Shown here: positions 24,464-30,039 of the stretch, one piece after another
How the letters are laid out: each line of letters opens with the position of its first letter
Position numbering within the stretch: the stretch's first letter is position 1
Origin: an uncultured Clostridia bacterium
Lineage (GTDB): Bacteria > Bacillota > Clostridia > TANB77 > CAG-508
Reading direction: 5' to 3'
Assembly (NCBI GenBank): GCA_949118805.1
Contig: CASAUJ010000018.1
Span: 1 to 30,039 of the forward strand
Length of the DNA: 30,039 nucleotides
Translations under genes and position numbers: made by a program
Notes under the pieces: model-generated
Database searches by the model: none
The model's input: only the letters and a program-made list of their open reading frames with translations
Told to the model about the DNA's origin: nothing

Positions 24464-25660
24464 TTATGCAGTTGCTATGCTTAAAACATTTCCAATTACT
24501 TTTGCCGAATTTTCACTAGCTGTTTTATCTACATGAGCATATAAGTTTGCTGTTGTATTAAAACTAGAATGTCCAAGCCATACTTGAATATCTTTCATGT
24601 GAACTGCATTTTTTAGAAGAAGTGATGCACAGCTGTGCCTTAAATCATGTAACCTAATTGGTTTTAATTTGTTATTCACAATAATTTCATGAAACTTATG
24701 TGTTAGATAGTCTGGTTTTATAAGTGAGCCATCTTCATTAACACATACATAATTATCTGTATTCAAATAACAATCTTTAAATATTTTTTTGTTTTCTCTT
24801 TGTTTTTCTTTTTCTTCAAGCAATAATTCTTTTATTTCTGAAATTAGTGGTAAAGTTCTATAACTTGAACTTGTTTTTGTTTTAGCTTCTGCTACAATTT
24901 GGTGTTTCCCGTCATAACTTGCTTCTGTTACTGTAAAGTTAATTGTTATTGAATTATTCTCAAAATCAATAGCATCCCGTTTTAATCCAAGAATTTCTTC
25001 TCTACGAAATCCATAAAATGCACCAATTAGAATTGGTATTTTAATATTACTATCTTTTATTATACTAAAAAGTAATTGTAACTCGTCTTTATTATAAAAA
25101 GTAGGAACATAAGGTTCAACTTTTGGTATATCAACTTTTTTTGCTGGATTAGAAGTGATTAAATCCATCTTTTCTGCATAAGAAAGTGCAGATAAAATAT
25201 TTGCATGATACTTTTTAACAGTTGCACCTTTTAATTTTAGTTCATTAAAAAGATAAGTGTAAAATGCTTGAATATGAATTGGCTTTAATTCTGTAAGTGT
25301 AACATTTAAGTTTTTAAAGTAAGGATAAATCCTGTTATTGATTATTCTTTCGTAGCCACCATAAGTTGTTGGTCTAATATTAGGTTTTATCATTTTAAGC
25401 CAATTTAACATATAATCACAAAATAAAATACTATTGTTAGAACTTTGTGCCATTTGGGTTACTTTCAAATTATTGTTTAGTTCTTCTTCATATCTTCTTC
25501 TAATTTCTTCAGCACTTTTGCGTGCTGTTTTCTCAGATTTTGTAATAGGAATATCAGTTGTTACTGATTTCCTACGAGGTGGATTGATACCATCTACTAT
25601 ATAAAGTAGTGCCACCCAGTTTTTACTCCTTTTGTAAATTGTTGCTGTTACTTTAACCAT
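24464..25660 (-). CDS. Tyrosine recombinase / phage-type integrase
   Basis: The 398-residue protein has an N-terminal arm-binding part (VKVTATIYKRSKNWVALLY), a SAM-like core-binding domain (IRPTTYGGYERIINNRI…), and the catalytic domain with Arg in FYGFRREEILGL, HDLRHSCASLL, LGHSSFNTTANLYAH (His, and the Tyr nucleophile). It resembles Tn916-type and temperate-phage integrases of Firmicutes. It uses CGG as an arginine codon (KRDAIDF, near 24975), unlike the chromosomal genes of the window. The gene points to the tRNA-Leu 3' end and should catalyse integration there. Confidence 0.93.
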   Translation of the reverse strand: MVKVTATIYKRSKNWVALLYIVDGINPPRRKSVTTDIPITKSEKTARKSAEEIRRRYEEELNNNLKVTQMAQSSNNSILFCDYMLNWLKMIKPNIRPTTYGGYERIINNRIYPYFKNLNVTLTELKPIHIQAFYTYLFNELKLKGATVKKYHANILSALSYAEKMDLITSNPAKKVDIPKVEPYVPTFYNKDELQLLFSIIKDSNIKIPILIGAFYGFRREEILGLKRDAIDFENNSITINFTVTEASYDGKHQIVAEAKTKTSSSYRTLPLISEIKELLLEEKEKQRENKKIFKDCYLNTDNYVCVNEDGSLIKPDYLTHKFHEIIVNNKLKPIRLHDLRHSCASLLLKNAVHMKDIQVWLGHSSFNTTANLYAHVDKTASENSAKVIGNVLSIATA

Positions 25661-25685
25661 CTACAATCTCCTTTCCTTATAACAG

Positions 25686-25736
25686 CCAATTTACTTTAAC
25701 ATGAATCGTTAGTTTTAGATATTAAAGTAAATTTGG
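25686..25736. repeat. Inverted repeat between excisionase and integrase genes
   Basis: CCAATTTACTTTAA (25686-25699) and TTAAAGTAAATTTGG (25722-25736) form a 14-bp stem with one bulge. No T-run follows on the minus strand, so a binding or regulatory hairpin is more likely than a terminator. Confidence 0.45.
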
Positions 25737-25744
25737 TAAATAAA

Positions 25745-25948
25745 TTATTTTGTGTTTGTTAAGTAATTGATTATCATTACTTTTGGAATTTTATATTCTC
25801 TTCCAATTTTCTTTGAAGGAATAATATTGTCATTTACCAAAGTATAAGCTTTTGTAATTCCTACACCTAACATTTCACGAAGTTGCTTAATGTTTACTAC
25901 ATCTGGATAGTTATTAAACATTAAATGATAGTTGTCTAAATTGTTCAC
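25745..25948 (-). CDS. Excisionase-like helix-turn-helix protein
   Basis: The 67-residue protein has VVNIKQLREMLGVGITKAYTLV followed by IPSKKIGREYKIPKVMIINYL, the MerR-like HTH_17 pattern of excisionase/DNA-binding proteins. GTG 25948 is the start, eight bases after GGAGG. Its position directly upstream of the integrase gene, in the same direction, fits Xis, which controls the direction of recombination. Confidence 0.8.
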   Translation of the reverse strand: MNNLDNYHLMFNNYPDVVNIKQLREMLGVGITKAYTLVNDNIIPSKKIGREYKIPKVMIINYLTNTK

Positions 25949-26083
25949 TTAGAGTACCTCCTTTAATCTATTTACCCTTTTTAAAATTTGGGTTATGTAA
26001 TATGAAATTGTCAATGTGCAGTTGTTCTTTGTTATTATTTATTATAAAAATATCTAAAACTAACTTAATAATAACATATCTAC

Positions 26084-26112
26084 TTGCAAGAGTCAATAGT
26101 TTGTGATAAAAT
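26084..26112 (+). promoter_or_regulatory. Promoter of the DUF6076-like gene
   Basis: TTGCAA (26084-26089), 17 bp, TAAAAT (26107-26112), 45 bases before the start. It diverges from the excisionase gene. Confidence 0.5.
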
Positions 26113-26156
26113 AATATAAAAAAATAACTGTATTATATAAAAGGTTAGGTGAACTT

Positions 26157-27191
26157 ATGAAAAACTCAAATGAAGATGTTGTTGATTTTATAAAAAATAG
26201 AAAGATTAGTAATGTAATTAGATTATATGTAGATAGAAATTTAAGGAAAGAATATCTTACTTATATGAGCTATAAAAAGGTTAGAAACGATTTTGAAGCT
26301 ATTTTAGTTCAAAATGATAATCGTATAGGTACTTTGCTTTGTAACTTCTTAAATTGTGATTTTAAAGCTATTCAGAGTGTTAAAAATTTTGTACAAGAGT
26401 ATAGTTTAACTTTATTGGCAGAAATAACAAAAATGGAATTAAAAAATACCTATACTTCAAATGAGTATGAAAAGTTAATAAATGAATTAGTAGAAAAATC
26501 TGGAGATAAATTAGAAAGCATAAAAGAAGATTTTATTTCTGATGTAAATTACTTATTTAATGTTAATCAATTAGAAGAAATAAAAGATTTAACATCATTA
26601 CAAAGATTTTATGTTTTAACAATGAGCAAGAATAACAGTAAAGCATTATCACATTTTGAAAATGATAAATTGAATATTGCACTTGGAGATTTATCAAGAT
26701 TAAATACACCATTAAATATTATTGATGAAAATCAAGCAATAGAAATTGCTAAAGTGAATAAAGATAGAATTTTACCAATACCATATACTTTTGAAAGTAA
26801 TGATATTTGCCAATTATTAATTATCGAACTTCAAGAAATTGTTTGTATGGACAAGTTTGAAATTAAAAAGTGTAAAAACTGTGGAAAATACTTTGTTCCA
26901 GAGAAAAGAACTGACGAATTGTATTGCAACAATATTTATGAAGATGGCAGAACTTGCAAAGAAATCGGCTCTTTCAAGGTAAAACAAAAGATGATTAATA
27001 ATGATGATGATTTGAGAACTTATAGAAATGTTTATCAAAAGCTATTATTGAGAACAAGAAGAAATCCAGAGAATTTGCAATATGAAAAAGAGTTTGAGAA
27101 TTTTAAAGAAGATAATCGAAAAATGCGTGATAAACTTGATAAAGGTAAGGTTACATATGAAGAATATGTAGAGTGGTTAAATGGAATATAG
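26157..27191 (+). CDS. DUF6076-like protein with a C-terminal zinc-binding segment
   Basis: The 344-residue protein has an all-helical N-terminal two thirds and, near residues 240-270, CKNCGKYFVP followed by YCNN and CKEIG, a likely four-cysteine zinc site. The end is charged and helical (FENFKEDNRKMRDKLDKGK). This layout is that of DUF6076 proteins, frequent in integrative elements of gut Firmicutes and of unknown function. First plus-strand gene of the element's cargo. Confidence 0.6.
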   Translation: MKNSNEDVVDFIKNRKISNVIRLYVDRNLRKEYLTYMSYKKVRNDFEAILVQNDNRIGTLLCNFLNCDFKAIQSVKNFVQEYSLTLLAEITKMELKNTYTSNEYEKLINELVEKSGDKLESIKEDFISDVNYLFNVNQLEEIKDLTSLQRFYVLTMSKNNSKALSHFENDKLNIALGDLSRLNTPLNIIDENQAIEIAKVNKDRILPIPYTFESNDICQLLIIELQEIVCMDKFEIKKCKNCGKYFVPEKRTDELYCNNIYEDGRTCKEIGSFKVKQKMINNDDDLRTYRNVYQKLLLRTRRNPENLQYEKEFENFKEDNRKMRDKLDKGKVTYEEYVEWLNGI

Positions 27192-27233
27192 AAATTAAAA
27201 GAGGTTTATTGAAATGAATTTAGTAGAGTAGAG

Positions 27234-27821
27234 ATGCTTTATGATGAATGGGATTTAGGAAAAACACCTTCGCATTCTAAAGGGAAAGTTTGTGCTTGGA
27301 TTTATTTGTTTGAAATACTTGAAGAAACAGAAAAAATGGTCATTGAAAAAGAAAATGGTAAAGTTATTGGAATATGTGGATATGCAAAATGGAATTCAAA
27401 GAAACACATAATTAGAAAAAAGTTTTTTCATATTATGAAAATGATACTTATATGGAGTCCATTAGTAAAAGATAAAAATGCTATATATAAATATAATAAT
27501 GATTATGATTACACACCAGAAGAATTAGCTAATTATTTTGATGGAGAGATAAGCATTTTAATTTTAAATCCAAATTATCGTGGTAAAGGTATTGGAAAGA
27601 AAATGCTTTCACAAGTATTTGAATATGCTAAAAATGATAATATGAAAAATATTCAAATACTAACAGATGAATCATGTAATTTTAAATTCTATGAAGCTTG
27701 TGGCTGTGAGAAAGTATATGAAAAAGTGATTAATAATGGCGAACCTGATAAATGTGGTAATACATCAAGTGAAATAGGATATATTTATGAGAAAAGATTT
27801 GGAGGAAAAGATAATGAATAA
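27234..27821 (+). CDS. GNAT-family N-acetyltransferase with a disturbed 5' end
   Basis: The GNAT acetyl-CoA loop is seen in ILILNPNYRGKGIGKKMLSQVFEYA (Q/RxxGxG/A motif RGKGIG); IQILTDESCNFKFYEACG is the typical C-terminal half, about 195 residues in all. The substrate is unknown. ATG 27234 has no ribosome site. ATG 27214 has AGAGG at a good distance but runs into TAG after five codons; one added base would join the two as MNLVE-x-EMLYDE. So the true start is uncertain and a one-base deletion is possible. The 3' end overlaps the next GNAT start by 8 bases. Confidence 0.7.
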   Translation: MLYDEWDLGKTPSHSKGKVCAWIYLFEILEETEKMVIEKENGKVIGICGYAKWNSKKHIIRKKFFHIMKMILIWSPLVKDKNAIYKYNNDYDYTPEELANYFDGEISILILNPNYRGKGIGKKMLSQVFEYAKNDNMKNIQILTDESCNFKFYEACGCEKVYEKVINNGEPDKCGNTSSEIGYIYEKRFGGKDNE

Positions 27822-28293
27822 TATAGAAATTAAACAAATTACCAAAATAGATAATGATACTTTGGATATAATTACAAAATGGATGTATAATTGGTGGGGA
27901 AAAGAAGATGGATATGTATTTGAAGAGGTTAAATGTTTTATGAAGCATAGTCTGCAAGAAAACAGATTACCACAAACTTATGGTATATTTGTAGATAGTA
28001 AGATAGTTGGAATGTATCAGTTTGCCTATGAAGATATAAGCATTAGACCAGATATATACCCTTGGCTTGCAAATGTATATATAGATGAGGCGTATAGAAA
28101 TAAAGGACTTTGTAGAAAAATGATGGAAACAGTAAAAGAAAATGCAAAGAAAAATTTAGATTTTAATGAAATATATTTGTATACAAAACATCAGGGACTA
28201 TATGAGAAATTTGGATGGAAGTATGTGTCAGATTTTGATACTTATAGAAAAAGTCCTAGAATACAAGGACTATACAAATTAGAATTAAACTAA
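27814..28293 (+). CDS. GNAT-family N-acetyltransferase
   Basis: The 159-residue protein has LANVYIDEAYRNKGLCRKMM, with the acetyl-CoA-binding RNKGLC loop, and EIYLYTKHQGLYEKFGWKYV at the C-terminus, as in GNAT enzymes; the acceptor is unknown. A longer frame opens at 27787, but GGAGG (27801-27805) places the start at ATG 27814. The start overlaps the end of the preceding GNAT gene, suggesting translational coupling. Confidence 0.82.
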   Translation: MNNIEIKQITKIDNDTLDIITKWMYNWWGKEDGYVFEEVKCFMKHSLQENRLPQTYGIFVDSKIVGMYQFAYEDISIRPDIYPWLANVYIDEAYRNKGLCRKMMETVKENAKKNLDFNEIYLYTKHQGLYEKFGWKYVSDFDTYRKSPRIQGLYKLELN

Positions 28294-28321
28294 GTATATT
28301 ATTTATAGTGGTGGAATTGAA

Positions 28322-29863
28322 ATGAAGAAATTTATTATAGATGAAAGAGTACAAAAAATATGTAAAGAATTTGATAATGCTTTTGATGAAAAAAATTTGG
28401 ATAAGATTAAAAATAATTTTGAATCTGCATTAGAATTATTAAATTCAAAATTAGATGAAATATCAAAATGTAATTTATATTACTCGATAGGAACTGCTCA
28501 TGGCGATTATATTCAAATTGGGACAAATAGACTCTCTGTTGAAGAAATTGAGTATAATTTAGAGCAATCATTCTTCTATTTAAGAAAAGCTGTTGATATG
28601 ATTGAAGGAAATGATATTCCTAGGGAAATATCAATAAAAGTATATACTAATTTAGGAAATTTGTTTGATGAAGTAAATAGAAGAAATGAAGGAATAGAAT
28701 ACTATAAGAAAGCTTTAGATATATATCCTAATTTTGCTATGGCTAATGGTAATCTTGGTATGGCAATATTTTTATATTCTAGAATTATATATGATAATTC
28801 ACATCAAGTTATATTAGATCATGAAGCATATAGATATTTAAAAAAATCATTCCAAGATAAAAGGAATTTATTTGACTATGCTGAAAAGGACTTTAATAAA
28901 TATTGTACTCAAATAGAACAAGTATATGCAAAGGAATTTTTGAATAATAGTTTGACTTTTGATGATTTTCCTGTTTTAGATAAAGAAGAAAGAAACTATA
29001 GGCAATGGTGTGCACGAAATAGCTTATTCTTAAATCCTTTAAATGATATTTTAACTAATAATGTTGTATGGAGAGACATAATGCATTTGCCCAATATGAT
29101 TATGAATGTAAAAGATGATCAAAAAATGCGATTTTTTGGTCTAATGAATGAAATAAAGCAGGAATTTATATCCTCAAGATATCTTTTTTATGAATCAATT
29201 CAACCTAGAGAAACAGAACACTTTTCTGATAAAGAAAATCATTTAGTAGATGCCTTTGATTTTGCAACATATTCTATTTATAACTATAAAATGAGAATGA
29301 CTTTTAGGAGTTTGTATTCAATATTAGATAAAGTAGCATTTTTTTTAAATGAATATTTTGAAATTGGAATAAAAGAATATGATGTGAATTATAAAAGTAT
29401 ATGGTATATAGCAAAGAAAAAGGCAAATGGAGAAATTATATATAAATATAATAATCCAATAAAAGAAAAAATAAATAGCAATTGGGGATTATATGGAATC
29501 TATTGGATATATAAGGACTTTATAGAAGGAAAGAAAACATCGCCAAATCCGAAAATAACAGAAATTAGCAAAATAAGAAACTCTTTAGAACACAAATATC
29601 TAAAAACAATACTTACTATAGGGGAAGTAAAGATTTTAAAAGAAAAGCAGAAAAGTTTTGACGATAAGTTAGCTTTTTATATTTCAACTGAAGAATTATA
29701 TGATATTGTATTATTTCTACTAAAAACTATTCGTTCTTTAATTATTAATCTTATATGTTGTATTAATATTGAAGAGAGAAAAAAGTGCGAAGAAGCAAAT
29801 AAAGAGCATAAATTTATCCCCCCATTAAATACATATCCTATTGATGAAGGATTAAAATTTTAA
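28322..29863 (+). CDS. TPR protein with C-terminal HEPN domain (LA2681-like)
   Basis: The 513-residue protein begins with about 160 residues of tetratricopeptide-like helices (ISIKVYTNLGNLFDEVNRRN, GIEYYKKALDIYPNFAMANG). After a middle region comes a helical C-terminal domain containing ISKIRNSLEHKYLK. The RNSLEH part fits the Rx4H motif of HEPN RNases, and the order TPR then HEPN matches the LA2681 family. Such proteins are suspected RNA-cleaving defence effectors. The ribosome site is weak (GGTGGA). It is the last gene of the element visible here. Confidence 0.7.
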   Translation: MKKFIIDERVQKICKEFDNAFDEKNLDKIKNNFESALELLNSKLDEISKCNLYYSIGTAHGDYIQIGTNRLSVEEIEYNLEQSFFYLRKAVDMIEGNDIPREISIKVYTNLGNLFDEVNRRNEGIEYYKKALDIYPNFAMANGNLGMAIFLYSRIIYDNSHQVILDHEAYRYLKKSFQDKRNLFDYAEKDFNKYCTQIEQVYAKEFLNNSLTFDDFPVLDKEERNYRQWCARNSLFLNPLNDILTNNVVWRDIMHLPNMIMNVKDDQKMRFFGLMNEIKQEFISSRYLFYESIQPRETEHFSDKENHLVDAFDFATYSIYNYKMRMTFRSLYSILDKVAFFLNEYFEIGIKEYDVNYKSIWYIAKKKANGEIIYKYNNPIKEKINSNWGLYGIYWIYKDFIEGKKTSPNPKITEISKIRNSLEHKYLKTILTIGEVKILKEKQKSFDDKLAFYISTEELYDIVLFLLKTIRSLIINLICCINIEERKKCEEANKEHKFIPPLNTYPIDEGLKF

Positions 29864-29883
29864 AAATATATAGCTAATCAAAT

Positions 29884-29920
29884 AAAGGAGAAAATCAATA
29901 TCTTAGATTTTCTCCTTTTA
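29884..29920 (+). terminator. Terminator of the TPR-HEPN gene
   Basis: AAAGGAGAAAATC pairs with GATTTTCTCCTTT, followed by T. Confidence 0.75.
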
Positions 29921-30000
29921 CTAATGACTAACATAGCATAAAAGCTATGGACACTAATGTAATAATAGTATATGAAAAATTTTAGATTATATGCAATAAA

Positions 30001-30024
30001 AAACGATAGCCTTTTGAGCTATCG
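30001..30024 (-). terminator. Minus-strand terminator of a gene beyond the right edge
   Basis: CGATAGC (30004-30010) pairs with GCTATCG (30018-30024). The minus-strand continuation is a T-run (bases 30003-29998), so a leftward gene probably ends just outside the window. Confidence 0.6.
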
Positions 30025-30039
30025 GATTATAATGATTAC

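Noticed and set aside
24290..30039. Second attachment copy (attR) inside the window
   Set aside because: I found no second copy of the tRNA-Leu 3' end; the element must extend beyond the right edge, or its end is too degenerate to see.

Overview
The window is AT-rich (roughly 30% G+C by eye) and uses the standard bacterial code. Shine-Dalgarno sites are strong and sigma-A type promoters have 16-18 bp spacers. Reverse rubrerythrin, CarD, a UPF0182 membrane protein, a DUF5665 protein, FeoA/FeoB and a YvyF-like zinc-ribbon protein together point to a low-GC anaerobic Clostridia-type Firmicute, probably gut-associated. The lineage cannot be fixed more closely from the sequence alone.

Layout. 1-1260: accessory region with a PemK/MazF-fold protein carrying a long N-terminal extension, no visible protein antitoxin, then a promoter-driven structured RNA with three ATTGCTATG-plus-hairpin units (all GAAA-capped), then a 9-codon leader peptide unit ending in a terminator. 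1599-5381: ftsY and a UPF0182 gene. 5435-9765: DUF5665 protein, tyrS (-), zinc-ribbon protein (-), rubrerythrin, YbgC-type thioesterase (-), an orphan small gene, and a Bax-inhibitor-1 protein (-). 9970-14432: a second orphan small gene, dnaE, and a third orphan small gene. 14474-17087: MgtA-like P-type ATPase (-). 17253-20174: probable operon of YjjX-like NTPase, NUDIX hydrolase, radical SAM protein and iron-sulfur flavoprotein. 20231-22672: feoA-feoB (-). 22825-24079: dUTPase and carD. 24227-24314: tRNA-Leu(UAA). From there rightwards lies an element apparently integrated at the tRNA 3' end: tyrosine integrase, excisionase, DUF6076-like protein, two GNAT acetyltransferases and a TPR-HEPN (LA2681-like) protein. 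The right end of this element is not in the window.

Main observation. Four otherwise intact conserved genes (UPF0182, dnaE twice, mgtA-like, yjjX-like) are each broken by one extra base. At all five breaks the sequence is an in-frame CGG followed by A, and dropping the C restores a GGA glycine and the rest of the protein. In about 6,500 codons of the other native-looking genes plus these four, I found no other in-frame CGG. CGG is used as an ordinary arginine codon only in the integrase and in three small genes of different base composition. This suggests either a +1 frameshift at CGG-A (out-of-frame reading of GGA by tRNA-Gly when CGG has no efficient tRNA) or an unusually specific technical artefact. 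It is the most striking feature of the window.

Other structure: two long palindromic repeats sharing a GGGACGTTCC-like core lie exactly at gene ends; a small gene's Shine-Dalgarno site sits inside the upstream gene's terminator; and several operator-like dyads are visible.
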